Source of the DNA: an uncultured Megasphaera sp.
GTDB taxonomy: Bacteria > Bacillota > Negativicutes > Veillonellales > Megasphaeraceae
Assembly: GCA_900540735.1 (NCBI GenBank)
Contig: UQHB01000015.1
Location: 1 to 60,166, forward strand
DNA: 60,166 bases
Reading direction: 5' to 3'
Part shown: piece by piece, positions 1-9,796 of the stretch
Layout of the letters: each line of letters starts with the position of its first letter
Position numbering within the stretch: the stretch's first letter is position 1
Made by a program: the position numbers and the translations under genes
Notes under the pieces: generated by a model
What the model was told of the DNA's origin: nothing
The model's database searches: none
The model's input: the letters and a program-made list of their open reading frames with translations, nothing else

Positions 1-109
1 TGGAATTCTTTTGGAATTGATTCATTTAGAGGCTTGACATATTACCAGATTGCTTCTCACTATTTTTCTTCAATGACATTACTGATTTTCTTGACTTTAT
101 CCCAATCTT

Positions 110-1009
110 TTACTCCTGCTTATATTTCTTAACAGCCTCTAAAGCACTCTTAATAACATCATCCATATCGTAATACTTATATTCTGCTAAACGCCCACCA
201 AAGATAACATTATCTTCTTTTTCAGCAAGTGCCGCATACTGCTGATACAAAGACTGATTTTTTTCATTATTTACTGGATAATATGCTTCTTCACCAGGTT
301 TCCAATCGGCAGGATATTCTTTTGTTATGTATGTCACAGGCTGTTTGCCAAACTCAAAATGTTTATGTTCAATAATACGTGTATACGGCGTTTCTCGATC
401 CGTATAGTTCATGACCGCAACACCTTGATGATTTCCTTCTTCCAAACATTCTGTTTCAAAGCGGAGGCCTCGGTATTCTAACGTCCCTAAAGCATAACCA
501 AAATATTCATCAATAGGGCCAGTATAGACAATAGTCTTAGCCATAGCCTGATATTCGTCACGATGCTGTAAGAAATCCACACCAGTCCGCACTTCAACTC
601 CATCTAACAATGCATTAATAAGAACATTATAACCTCCAATAGGAATGCCTTGATATCTATCATTGAAATAATTATTGTCAAAGGTATAACGAACAGGAAG
701 ACGTTTGATAATAAAAGCTGGTAATTCTGTGCAGCTCCGTCCCCATTGCTTTTCTGTATAACCCTTGATGAGCTTCGTATAAATATCTGTACCAATCAAA
801 GAAATGGCTTGTTCTTCTAGATTCTTTGGTTCTCCATTAATAGCAGTCCGTTGTTCTGCAATCTTTGCAGCAGCTTCTTCAGGTGTAACAACGCCCCACA
901 TTTTCGTGAATGTATTCATATTAAAAGGAAGGTTATATAATTCTCCCTTATAGTTTGCCACAGGGGAATTAACATAATTATTGAATTCTACGAATTTATT
1001 CACATACAT
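110..1009 (-). pseudogene. glf: UDP-galactopyranose mutase, 5'-truncated
   Basis: The 299 residues match the middle and C-terminal part of UDP-galactopyranose mutase, the flavoenzyme that converts UDP-galactopyranose to UDP-galactofuranose for surface glycans. The family is usually about 370-390 residues. The first 75 or so, which hold the Rossmann fold with the GxGxxG FAD-binding motif, are absent. Similarity begins at YVNKFVEFNNY and runs to the normal C-terminus. The ATG follows the stop codon of the upstream flippase gene with no gap, and no glf 5' part is visible upstream, so the lost segment was probably deleted when the two genes were joined. Without the FAD fold the product should be inactive. 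A functional glf elsewhere cannot be excluded. It is the last gene of the leftward operon in this window; positions 1-109 hold nothing I can identify. Confidence 0.8.
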
Positions 1010-2512
1010 CTACTTTATATGTCTACAAATACTAATCATTTTTTCCTTTTCCGTTGCATTCATTCCACACTTATATAATACCAGACAATACACAAGTACG
1101 TACAAAATAATTTCCACAATAAATATCATCTTTCCCATAAAACCAACAGAATTATATATTCCCAAAGTAATAACCAGTAAGATTATAATTGGTAATGTAA
1201 GTCGACTAATTTGCTTCCAAAAATCTTTGATACGTAAATGCACTTGTGTTGCATAAAACCAGTTCATTATAATCCCATTACCAATAAACATAGCAATACC
1301 TGTTGCAATAGCACAACCAATCCCTCCATACATCTTACCTAAAGGTAGGGCTAATATCAAATTTAAAATACCAACGCAAAAATATACTCTAGCTCTAAAA
1401 TCATATCTATTTTGAGCTTGTAAAATAGCTAATCCTATATTTTGAATTAAATCAATCGTAAACGGAGCAATAATAATGATAGTAATCCAGTATGCATCTT
1501 CAAACCCTTTTCCTGCCCATATATCAATAAATTGTTTGCCAAAAATAATAAATCCACTTAAAACTAAAGCAAGTAAATAATATTGCCAACGCCCAACTTG
1601 AATAAATAAATCAGATAATTTATTTGCACTTTCTTTTTTTGCGACGAGTCCTGTAATATGCGGTAAATATACCCCTGAAATAGCTGTAGATAAAGCCATA
1701 TAATTCATATATACAATAGAAGCAATTGAATAGACGGCTACAGCACCAGTTCCCTGCACAATACCTAAAATAACTTGATTTGTTTTCCAAAAGACCTGAT
1801 CTATAAGTACCACAGCAAATACACTCAACGCTAATCTTTTAAAATCTGAGAAAAGTTCCTGGCTCCAATAATGGTACTTTATGATAACATGTAATTTTCC
1901 ATAGCAGTAGTATATACGTGAAATAATGAGAAATATATTAATTCCTGTTTGCACCAACGCCACAGAAAAGGCACTAGGATATTGGTGTAATAATAATACA
2001 ACTAGCACAGGCTGCATTACAAGTTGAACCGTCTCCAATCCTTTTAAAAATAAGAACTTTTCATGTGCATTAATAACCGCCTTATAAACCATAGTAGACA
2101 AAGTAATTGCTATATTAAATAGTAAAAGTAAAAACATCTCCTTTGCTTCCACAATTTCATAATTAGACATACTTTGCGAAAAAATGGAATCTAAAAAGAA
2201 ATAACAAATCCCACCAACAGCCAATACAAATAGAGTTACACCTATATATCCATAAATAGAAATGGCAAGGATATTCTCCATGCCATTTCTATCCTGCAAT
2301 GCTTTGTATTTTGCATAAAAGCGGGTTACCGCAGCAGTTAGTCCAAAATCCATAACATTAAAATACGCAATGAGAGAACCAATAAGCTGATACAATCCAT
2401 ATTCACTTTTGCCAATATAATGCAGTAAGATAGGCACATAAATGAACCCAACAATTGCATGAATAATAATATTCAAGTAACTAATACAAATTCCTATCTT
2501 TCGCTCTTGCAT
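1010..2512 (-). CDS. Wzx-type polysaccharide flippase
   Basis: This 500-residue, very hydrophobic protein has about 12-14 predicted membrane segments and fits the polysaccharide-biosynthesis flippase family (Wzx, MOP superfamily), which moves undecaprenyl-linked repeat units across the inner membrane. The start is the ATG at 2512 (MQERKIGICISY): a GGAGAGG ribosome site lies six bases upstream, and it starts two bases after the stop of the upstream polymerase gene, which suggests translational coupling. An upstream in-frame ATG would overlap the polymerase gene and lacks a better ribosome site. The base composition is AT-rich like its neighbours. The sugar specificity cannot be read from the sequence. 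The family call is good from topology and context, though pairwise similarity in this family is low. Confidence 0.85.
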   Translation of the reverse strand: MQERKIGICISYLNIIIHAIVGFIYVPILLHYIGKSEYGLYQLIGSLIAYFNVMDFGLTAAVTRFYAKYKALQDRNGMENILAISIYGYIGVTLFVLAVGGICYFFLDSIFSQSMSNYEIVEAKEMFLLLLFNIAITLSTMVYKAVINAHEKFLFLKGLETVQLVMQPVLVVLLLHQYPSAFSVALVQTGINIFLIISRIYYCYGKLHVIIKYHYWSQELFSDFKRLALSVFAVVLIDQVFWKTNQVILGIVQGTGAVAVYSIASIVYMNYMALSTAISGVYLPHITGLVAKKESANKLSDLFIQVGRWQYYLLALVLSGFIIFGKQFIDIWAGKGFEDAYWITIIIIAPFTIDLIQNIGLAILQAQNRYDFRARVYFCVGILNLILALPLGKMYGGIGCAIATGIAMFIGNGIIMNWFYATQVHLRIKDFWKQISRLTLPIIILLVITLGIYNSVGFMGKMIFIVEIILYVLVYCLVLYKCGMNATEKEKMISICRHIK

Positions 2513-2513
2513 A

Positions 2514-4079
2514 TCACGCCTCTCCATTTCTCTTGCCATAGCACATTGCATATCCCAAACCTAATAAAACCCAATAGCAATACGTAATTGTAATACTATC
2601 ACCAATTCCTGAAGTAAGAATACCAACTAACGATATAGTATAAAACACATATGGAGACACAGTATCATAATCATTCCTGTTTTTCACTATTATCAATAGT
2701 AATTTACGCAATAATACAAGGGGCACTAACAAATATGCCAATAGCCCAATAATTCCTGTTTCAGCAAACCGTTTTGTGTACTCACTTAAACCAGGAATAG
2801 GAAATTTTAATATTCCCAATTCTCTTTGTTTTATCAGCCAAATTTGAATTTCATCATTATACCTTCCATCCTCTGGTAAATAGTCTGAAAAATAAGCATT
2901 GCGTAAAGAAGTTCCAACACCTAAAAGAGGATGATCCAATCCTATACGTAAATTAGTTTTCATGGTTGTATACCTTGCTTGGTTGCTTCGTTTATTTTCA
3001 CTAGCTAATGACCCCAAATTATCACTCATATATGCTTGAACATCATTTTGTCCCGTATTATTATTATTATTATTATTTGATTGATTATTTACAGATAAAA
3101 ATATAATAGCCCCTCCAAAAGCAATACCAATACACCCCGCTAAAATTAATAATCGATAAAAATATTTTTTATATCTAAGCCATGCTACGGCTAAACATAA
3201 TAGTACGCATTCTCCACAAAAAAGCGCCAATGCAGTTCTAGCCTTTGTTAAAAATAAACAAAAAGAAAATGCCGTAATAATCACATATAATAAAACTGTT
3301 CTTCTGGTGCAGGTTTCATTAAAGCTATATTCCCAAAGCCAAGGCATAGCAAACGCTGCATATATACCAAAATAGGAAGGCTCTGCAAAAACAGAACGCA
3401 ACTGTTGTCCTGTCCATAATAAAGGAGGCCACCATGCACCATTATTTTTTATAGTATGTAAAAAAGGATTAATAGTAACTAGAATGTGAGTTGCCCAATC
3501 TTGATTGGCAAGTGCTGGAACCTCAATAAAGCAATATACTAACAAAAGACTAATTGAACAAACAACCGCTTTTTTTATATATTGAAAAGCAACTTGCCAA
3601 TCCTGATAGTACCAACAAAATATCATATATGCTCCACCAAAAGTCCATATACATTCGATAAGTAAATTTTTAATAGCACGGGCAACTATCCATACCCCAA
3701 TAAGCCACTGTTCATTAATATGAATCTTAATATTTGAAAAAAAAGATATTATAAATGGTAGCTTTTCTATTTGATTACTGGGGCCTTGTAAAATAATATT
3801 ATAATAAGGATAATTATATAAGCCAAGTAACATTGAGACAAAAACAACAATTATATAAATACCCAAAAATCTCCCCACCGTTTGAAAATAAACACCTATA
3901 TTGTATTGATAATAAATAGTGTATATCATTCCAATGAACATAGGATAAAATACTAATTTATCACCTAAAACTTCACCTCCTAAAAAATTAGGTGCTATTA
4001 TTTTAGGAATATTATTAAAGATTAATAATACACATATACTCAAAAATATACCATTACGCAATTTATAATTTATTTCCAT
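2514..4079 (-). CDS. Wzy-like O-antigen/EPS polymerase
   Basis: The 521-residue protein has about a dozen hydrophobic segments and a large extracytoplasmic loop around residues 330-410, which is typical of the Wzy/O-antigen ligase (Wzy_C) superfamily. These proteins join lipid-linked repeat units on the outer face of the inner membrane. Near the start of the large loop, around residue 335, is a run of asparagines encoded by a trinucleotide repeat. The gene lies between a GT2 glycosyltransferase and the flippase in the same leftward operon, the usual setting for a polymerase. The start ATG (MEINYKLRNG) is preceded by AAAGGAAAT. A ligase role is possible, but the neighbouring wzx makes polymerase more likely. 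Confidence 0.75.
   Translation of the reverse strand: MEINYKLRNGIFLSICVLLIFNNIPKIIAPNFLGGEVLGDKLVFYPMFIGMIYTIYYQYNIGVYFQTVGRFLGIYIIVVFVSMLLGLYNYPYYNIILQGPSNQIEKLPFIISFFSNIKIHINEQWLIGVWIVARAIKNLLIECIWTFGGAYMIFCWYYQDWQVAFQYIKKAVVCSISLLLVYCFIEVPALANQDWATHILVTINPFLHTIKNNGAWWPPLLWTGQQLRSVFAEPSYFGIYAAFAMPWLWEYSFNETCTRRTVLLYVIITAFSFCLFLTKARTALALFCGECVLLCLAVAWLRYKKYFYRLLILAGCIGIAFGGAIIFLSVNNQSNNNNNNNTGQNDVQAYMSDNLGSLASENKRSNQARYTTMKTNLRIGLDHPLLGVGTSLRNAYFSDYLPEDGRYNDEIQIWLIKQRELGILKFPIPGLSEYTKRFAETGIIGLLAYLLVPLVLLRKLLLIIVKNRNDYDTVSPYVFYTISLVGILTSGIGDSITITYCYWVLLGLGYAMCYGKRNGEA
3057..3079. repeat. ATT trinucleotide microsatellite inside wzy
   Basis: About seven tandem ATT units on the plus strand read as AAT codons on the coding strand and give a run of asparagines in the large extracytoplasmic loop of the polymerase. 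Because the unit is three bases, length changes would alter the loop length without shifting the frame. Confidence 0.85.
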
Positions 4080-4565
4080 TATTATTTAATAATTTCCTTT
4101 CTATTTTATTAGATAGTCACTTATTATTTTAAATACATTAAAACTTGAGATTAACATGTAAATCGTATAAATCAAATTATATATTATCTAATATTTAAAA
4201 GAACACATCACTTTAGTTATTAAGTAATATGTCAAAAACTTTTCTATTGGTATTAGTGCTCATAATAAACTCAATGCAACCAGCCTTGCATATCAACAGG
4301 TATACTCATGCCAAACCCAAATCATAAATATATAATTACTCGCCCCCACTCTATAGTACACCTTGAATTACACAATACATTGCAACAATGATAATTCCCC
4401 CCACTTCATCTCAATACCGTTTGATGCATTTTATAATACTATATGCATTCAAAGTTATTGCAACTATCTGTCTTTACAAGACAGTATAATAAAAATATTA
4501 TTTTCTACCACGGTATGCTTTTTTATTTAGACTACATTTTCCTAAATTCATTCCGTCATCATCTT
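4080..4565. other. AT-rich intergenic stretch, no gene recognised
   Basis: This is 486 bases between two leftward genes. It is strongly AT-rich with several short runs of C, and neither strand gives a convincing reading frame. A small inverted repeat, CTGTC and GACAG around a seven-base loop, lies at 4468-4484. The stretch breaks an otherwise tightly packed operon, so it may carry an internal promoter for the polymerase and flippase genes or be the eroded remains of a lost gene. I see nothing that decides between these. Confidence 0.5.
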
Positions 4566-5552
4566 TTATACTTTCTTTTTAGAAATCAATGAGTACCCCT
4601 TAAATATCATTTTTAAAATTGAGTCTGGAAAAATAGTTATCACAAGTATTGATAACCGCATTTTGATATTAGATTCTTTTGAGCATATAGCTTTCCACAT
4701 ATTATTTCTAATCTTTAAAAGTAACATATCATGTATTTCTATTTTTTTTGAAAACTCTTTTCTTAAAAGAAATTCTTTATAATAGGTTATAAGGCGAAAA
4801 ATATATTGATTAACAAAAAAGATTCTAGTATTTTCTTCGGGTTCTTCTTTCAATATATATTCAATAAGCGGTAAGTCCTGCATTTTCTTTATTACATCAT
4901 AAGTATGGCATGCTGAATTGGGATTTATAAAATAGTGATATCCTGCATATGGAATATATTGAATACTCTTGCACTGTTTTAAAGCAAAATATTTAAAATA
5001 TAAGTCTTCTCCATAATTCATATTTAGGGGAAATTTAATATTCGCAATTACAGATTTTTTAAAAAGACAAGAAACTGGCCCCCACCCAATATGTCTCCAA
5101 GAAAGGATTTCCCTTATTGCTCTTTCTTTATCCCAGTTTTCTGATTTAACTAATGAAAATATTTGTTCTATATTGCCTATTCCATCATCACGCACATATG
5201 GTGATAACACTACATCAATAAGTGGTCCTGCTGCATGTATATATCTTGCAAAATAATTTTTCTCTATCCAATCATCACTATCAATAAAAGCGATATAATT
5301 GCCACTTGCCATATCTATGCCAATATTTCTTGAAGCACTTACCCCTACATTAGATTGATGGATAACGTGAATACGAGAATCTACTTTTGCATATTCATCG
5401 CAAATTTCACTACATCGGTCCGGTGAACCATCATCTATTAAAATAATTTCAAGATTCTTATATGTCTGTGATAAGATACTATCAAGGCAACGTGGTAAAT
5501 ATATTTCTGCTTTATATACAGGTACAATAACACTAATCAATTTTTTCTGCAT
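4566..5552 (-). CDS. GT2 family glycosyltransferase
   Basis: The 328-residue protein opens with SVIVPVYKAEIYLPRCLDS, the classic GT-A nucleotide-sugar-binding start of family GT2. IDDGSPD follows near residue 40 and the metal-binding DSDD motif near residue 92. It should transfer one sugar from a nucleotide donor to the growing lipid-linked repeat unit on the cytoplasmic face of the membrane. The C-terminal half is variable and does not reveal the donor or acceptor. The gene lies three bases from the next GT4 gene, so the two are co-transcribed and probably co-translated. Confidence 0.88.
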   Translation of the reverse strand: MQKKLISVIVPVYKAEIYLPRCLDSILSQTYKNLEIILIDDGSPDRCSEICDEYAKVDSRIHVIHQSNVGVSASRNIGIDMASGNYIAFIDSDDWIEKNYFARYIHAAGPLIDVVLSPYVRDDGIGNIEQIFSLVKSENWDKERAIREILSWRHIGWGPVSCLFKKSVIANIKFPLNMNYGEDLYFKYFALKQCKSIQYIPYAGYHYFINPNSACHTYDVIKKMQDLPLIEYILKEEPEENTRIFFVNQYIFRLITYYKEFLLRKEFSKKIEIHDMLLLKIRNNMWKAICSKESNIKMRLSILVITIFPDSILKMIFKGYSLISKKKV

Positions 5553-5555
5553 AAT

Positions 5556-6692
5556 CTACTCCATATTTACGGTCTGACAATATAGCTCTTCTATTTTTCT
5601 TATTTCATATCCCATATCATATCCAGCCTTAACAATTTCCTGCTTAGTATCTTTCCGAAAGATATTCATAGCTTTTTCAATATTTTGCTGCCAAATTTCC
5701 AAGCTATTAATGGAGACAAACGACACAAGATTGGTAATCTTCACTTTATCCGTCACCCTGTCAGATATAATGCAAGGTAAGCCTGCTGCTTGAGCTTCTA
5801 TCCCAACAACAGGTAATCCCTCAAACCTTGATGGTAAAATAAAACAGTCCATTGCTTGATACAATCGTTCTACATGATCAGAAGTGCCATAAAAAATAAT
5901 TGCATCGTCGATTCCACATTTCTTTGCCTCATCTACAATTTTTAATTTCAGTTCCCCTTCTCCGACCCATAGTAATCTTGAATTAGGATGGATACGATGT
6001 ACTTCTTCAAAAATGCGTAATAAGTATTCAGGATTTTTTTGGGGGGAAAAACGTCCAACTGTACCAATCAAAAAATTTTCATTAGTAATTCCTAATTTTT
6101 CTCGTTCAATTTTTCTTATATTAGGATTGAATTGAAATTTTTTCGTATCAATTCCATTTTTAATGATAATCGCTTTTTTATTATATGGTGAGCAATACAT
6201 CCAATTTGCAGCAATTTCTGAACAGGCTAATCTCGTAACAGGAAGAAGTAAAAGCAGAGGACGGCATATATATTGCAGAAGCAGTTTCAACGGTTTATAT
6301 CGTCCTGCCACATTTCCACTATGAGAATGTACTAAAATTCGAGCATTACTAGCAACAATTGCAATTAATCCATATATAAAAAGTATGTATGCTGTGTCAC
6401 TATGCAAATGAACACAATCGAAAGTTTTTTTACGTAAAAGTTTATACAACTTAATTCCTGTGCGAATGTGTTTTATAACAAAGTTTTTACTTTCTCCCCA
6501 GCACTCATAAACAGGAATACCAATATCATTAAATTGCTGAATATGCTCTTGCTTTTCAAAGGGCATAAAAGAGCACAAAGAAAAACATATATCAGTTTTA
6601 GGATATTGTTCTACGGATATGATGTTCTTGACTAATGCATAAACTCCACCATATCCATTATCATCAACATTAGCTTCTAATACATGAATCAT
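5556..6692 (-). CDS. GT4 family glycosyltransferase
   Basis: The 378-residue protein has the two Rossmann-like domains of GT-B fold, family GT4. The N-terminal domain contains the glycine-rich YGGVYALV near residue 15. The C-terminal donor-binding domain begins near GTVGRFSPQKNPEYL (about residue 210) and carries the EX7E-type signature in SRFEGLPVVGIEAQAAG (about residue 290). It probably acts on a lipid-linked acceptor on the cytoplasmic side of the inner membrane. A second GT4 (8652-9770) in the same operon is similar in layout, so they may add consecutive sugars. Donor and linkage are unknown. Confidence 0.88.
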   Translation of the reverse strand: MIHVLEANVDDNGYGGVYALVKNIISVEQYPKTDICFSLCSFMPFEKQEHIQQFNDIGIPVYECWGESKNFVIKHIRTGIKLYKLLRKKTFDCVHLHSDTAYILFIYGLIAIVASNARILVHSHSGNVAGRYKPLKLLLQYICRPLLLLLPVTRLACSEIAANWMYCSPYNKKAIIIKNGIDTKKFQFNPNIRKIEREKLGITNENFLIGTVGRFSPQKNPEYLLRIFEEVHRIHPNSRLLWVGEGELKLKIVDEAKKCGIDDAIIFYGTSDHVERLYQAMDCFILPSRFEGLPVVGIEAQAAGLPCIISDRVTDKVKITNLVSFVSINSLEIWQQNIEKAMNIFRKDTKQEIVKAGYDMGYEIRKIEELYCQTVNME

Positions 6693-6707
6693 ACCATTTC
6701 CCTCTCT

Positions 6708-8609
6708 TTATTTATGAAAAATATTTCTCAATTTATATAACATTTGATACCATGGTAAGCGAATATGAAACAATTGTAATAAAAATGCCTGTTTCCAAGA
6801 GGATATCGAAAATTCATATAAACATTGTCTAGGATGTAGCAAATAGTACATAACTCTTCTAGGATTAGCAAATTTTACAATTTCCGTATCAAAAAAACGA
6901 AATGGTCCAAAGAAATCCATTTCCTGTTTGCTTGGCCATTTACCTAAATTAATCACATTTTCTGACCAATCCCACTTATCCAAAGGCATCAATTCTGCTT
7001 CCCTTGCATTTTTATATTTATAAATAAATGCAAGAGCTCCTTCCTGTATACCTGAAAATGCAATTCTCTCTATATCATCCTTACCATATTCTGGTTTAGA
7101 AAAACCTATAATAACCTTTCCGTTTTCCAGGTGATAGCATTTAGTAGAACCATCGGGAGCCAAGAAAAAACTTTCAAATAGCCCCCCCATGCATGATATA
7201 TCTGCTTCCATTTCTCGATGCTTTAAGTCGTATAAATAGCCATGCATAGATTGCCCATATATATGCTTTTTTACTCCGAAATAAAATCCTTCCATATAAG
7301 CGTCAATTTTCGCATCTTTAAGGATATTCCCTAAATTTTTCTGCATACTACCGCCCCAACCAATATCAACAACAGCCATTCTCCCACAGAAATCCATTTC
7401 TCGTAGATATTGCATCAGACCTTCATATTCCCGTTTTGAATTTTCTACTACATCATCCTTGACAAGTTCATACAATCTATTTAATTTAGCATTCTTTAGA
7501 TAAAAAGCCTCTGAAAGCATCGTATCTGGAGTTAAACCACATACCCCAACTTGTTCCATATAGTTATCAGCTGAAAGCCCAAGCCTTTTTAAAAAAGTTT
7601 TCACAGAAAAAAACCTGGTCATGGTCATAATGTTACCGATTTCTTCCCATTGGCTATATTTCCATAACAATGGAACAGAAAGACTTCTCCGAGATACGTA
7701 TATATATCGAACGGCATCATCTTTTCCATATACCTGTTCCCAAGATTTCTTCATGAGCCAGCCATCTCGTGAAAAAAAATAAACCTTATTTAAATGTCGT
7801 TTCTTTATTTCTGCATGAAGCCAGGTTATAAAACCATATAAAAGAGGTCCTAAGGCCGTATATCCTAATTGCCAACACTTGTCCTTATTTAAGTCTAGCG
7901 TATTATTCAAAAAGCAAGAAAGGCTCGTATTTGTTGAAGAATGAATCAAGGTAGAGCGTAGAATCATTCTAGGAATTAATATAGAATTTATACCAGCCCT
8001 TCTTGCCCCTAGAAAATCACCACGAACTGAATCACCTATATGAATAAGTTCTTTTCCGGATATATTTTCATTTTTTAATACATGCTGAAAAAGATCTCCT
8101 GTGATTTTTTGAACCCCTATATCAGAAGATACATACAATTCATCATATGGAATTTGATACTTTTTAAGAAGTTCTTTAATAAAAAAAACTGATAAATACA
8201 TGTCTGAAATTAGAATAATTTTTTTTCCCGTCTTACGACAATAATCAAGAACAGGCTGTAAAAAAAGATTATTGCGCAGCAATTTCTTTTCCATTTCAAT
8301 TTCACAATTTTCAAGTTTTTTAAAGCTATTGTCTATATTATGATAAATATCTTTAAAACTTATCTCTTCTTTATGACTATTCCTGCGAGCTTTTTTTTCT
8401 GCTTGAATACGTGCCTCCACAAAACCATTCAGTCTATAATAATTTTCTATACATTTGAAAACATCTTTCGGCTCTGGTACATCTCTTTTCAATACAGTGT
8501 CAAAAATATCGAAGGAGACATATTTATATGGTTTTATTTGATTAATAATAGTTTCTGTCGACTTAATAGCATAATATTTAATCACTATGTTTTTTATTAT
8601 TTTTTTCAT
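6708..8609 (-). CDS. HAD-domain protein of capsule clusters (COG5610-like)
   Basis: The protein has about 633 residues. An N-terminal HAD-type hydrolase domain is visible, with the nucleophile motif SFDIFDTVLKR near residue 35, motif II at IILISDMY and the acidic motif in IHIGDSVRGDFLGARRAG. A long C-terminal region contains YFFSRDGWLM and VDIGWGGSMQKN. This architecture matches the uncharacterised 'HAD superfamily hydrolase' proteins seen in exopolysaccharide and O-antigen clusters; a role in transferring or processing a phosphate-containing substituent is plausible but unproven. I chose the ATG at 8609 because GGAGG lies ten bases upstream. The earlier in-frame TTG would put that ribosome site inside the coding region. 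Confidence 0.75.
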   Translation of the reverse strand: MKKIIKNIVIKYYAIKSTETIINQIKPYKYVSFDIFDTVLKRDVPEPKDVFKCIENYYRLNGFVEARIQAEKKARRNSHKEEISFKDIYHNIDNSFKKLENCEIEMEKKLLRNNLFLQPVLDYCRKTGKKIILISDMYLSVFFIKELLKKYQIPYDELYVSSDIGVQKITGDLFQHVLKNENISGKELIHIGDSVRGDFLGARRAGINSILIPRMILRSTLIHSSTNTSLSCFLNNTLDLNKDKCWQLGYTALGPLLYGFITWLHAEIKKRHLNKVYFFSRDGWLMKKSWEQVYGKDDAVRYIYVSRRSLSVPLLWKYSQWEEIGNIMTMTRFFSVKTFLKRLGLSADNYMEQVGVCGLTPDTMLSEAFYLKNAKLNRLYELVKDDVVENSKREYEGLMQYLREMDFCGRMAVVDIGWGGSMQKNLGNILKDAKIDAYMEGFYFGVKKHIYGQSMHGYLYDLKHREMEADISCMGGLFESFFLAPDGSTKCYHLENGKVIIGFSKPEYGKDDIERIAFSGIQEGALAFIYKYKNAREAELMPLDKWDWSENVINLGKWPSKQEMDFFGPFRFFDTEIVKFANPRRVMYYLLHPRQCLYEFSISSWKQAFLLQLFHIRLPWYQMLYKLRNIFHK

Positions 8610-8651
8610 ATAAAAGTTTCCTCCAACCAATATGTCTCTATATAGAACTGC

Positions 8652-9770
8652 TTAAAAATTTCCATATAACTTAATCAATCTATCTACTTCCCTCGTTATA
8701 TAAAATCCGGCTTGTATCATTTCTGCTTGAGTATTCTCTCTTTGTGTTCCATTTGCCGAATAAATACTAACCGCTTCTGCCCAGCTTTTATAACCATCAT
8801 CAAGCAATTTTCTCTTAACTAAATTCAAGTAAACGACAGCTTCCTCTGGTACTGCCGTACTTACTACAGAAGGTAAGCCATTTGCCTGCGCTTCCACGAT
8901 AACCATTCCCAAGCCTTCATAATAAGATGGAAAACAAAACACATCCATAACATTATACAAATCCTGCACATCGGAGCGGAGGCCTAGAAATAAAACTTTC
9001 TTTTCTAAACCTAATTTTCTTACTTTTTCCTCAATAGTAAAACGCAATGGGCCATCTCCAACCAATAACAGTATGGAATCCGGCCTTTCTTTGACGACTT
9101 CAGCAAAAACATCAATCAAAAACTCATGATTTTTTTGATACATAAATCGCCCTACATGCCCCACTACAAATGTATCATCCTTAATTCCCAGTTGCTTTCG
9201 CAAGTTTTTTCGTTTTTCTTTATCGAAAGCGTACTTATCTAAATCAATAGCATTATTGATGATAGTAATTTTTCCCTCATCAACAGCCTTTTTCCCATAC
9301 ATCCATTCTGCTGCAAGTCGACTACAAGCGAAATACTGATTAGCAAATAGCTTTGCAAAGGGACGTAAGATGATTTTCATGATATTACGCTTCGTTTCAC
9401 TCGGAACAGAAGTACTATGATTATGCAAAATCCGCACTTTCGCACCCGCAAGCCATGCTGCAAACAAAGAAAAAGCACTTAACGTATTCATATTAGAATG
9501 AACAATAGTATAGTGATTATCCTTGATAATATGATAAATGTCACTCATAAAACCAAATATATTTTTTTGATATTGTGTAATTTTATATACTTTTCCGCCC
9601 ATAGATTCTACTTTTTCAGTAATATCAACTGGGCTATCATTATGTATTACAAAATCAAATTGTACTTTGGTTCTATCTATATGTTCGTAGTAGTTCATAA
9701 TGACGGCTTCTACACCACCACCAGCTACTATACCCAAAATTTGCAAAACACGTAAAGGCTGTTGTCCCAC
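8652..9770 (-). CDS. GT4 family glycosyltransferase
   Basis: The 372-residue GT-B enzyme begins with RVLQILGIVAGGGVEAVIM, the N-terminal motif of the EpsF/CapM-like GT4 group. Its C-terminal domain has GHVGRFMYQKNHEFL near residue 207 and the EX7E region in YYEGLGMVIVEAQANGLP near residue 290. It probably adds a sugar to the lipid-linked repeat unit. The start is a GTG with a modest AAAGG upstream; a nearby ATG is in another frame. It lies 26 bases downstream of the AlbA_2 gene on the same strand, so that gene and this one may share a transcript. Confidence 0.87.
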   Translation of the reverse strand: MGQQPLRVLQILGIVAGGGVEAVIMNYYEHIDRTKVQFDFVIHNDSPVDITEKVESMGGKVYKITQYQKNIFGFMSDIYHIIKDNHYTIVHSNMNTLSAFSLFAAWLAGAKVRILHNHSTSVPSETKRNIMKIILRPFAKLFANQYFACSRLAAEWMYGKKAVDEGKITIINNAIDLDKYAFDKEKRKNLRKQLGIKDDTFVVGHVGRFMYQKNHEFLIDVFAEVVKERPDSILLLVGDGPLRFTIEEKVRKLGLEKKVLFLGLRSDVQDLYNVMDVFCFPSYYEGLGMVIVEAQANGLPSVVSTAVPEEAVVYLNLVKRKLLDDGYKSWAEAVSIYSANGTQRENTQAEMIQAGFYITREVDRLIKLYGNF

Positions 9771-9796
9771 TATATTTCATACCTTTCTTCAACAAT

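Noticed and set aside
4080..4565. Decayed transposase between polymerase and glycosyltransferase genes
   Set aside because: I searched both strands for DDE-type motifs and terminal repeats and saw none that held up.
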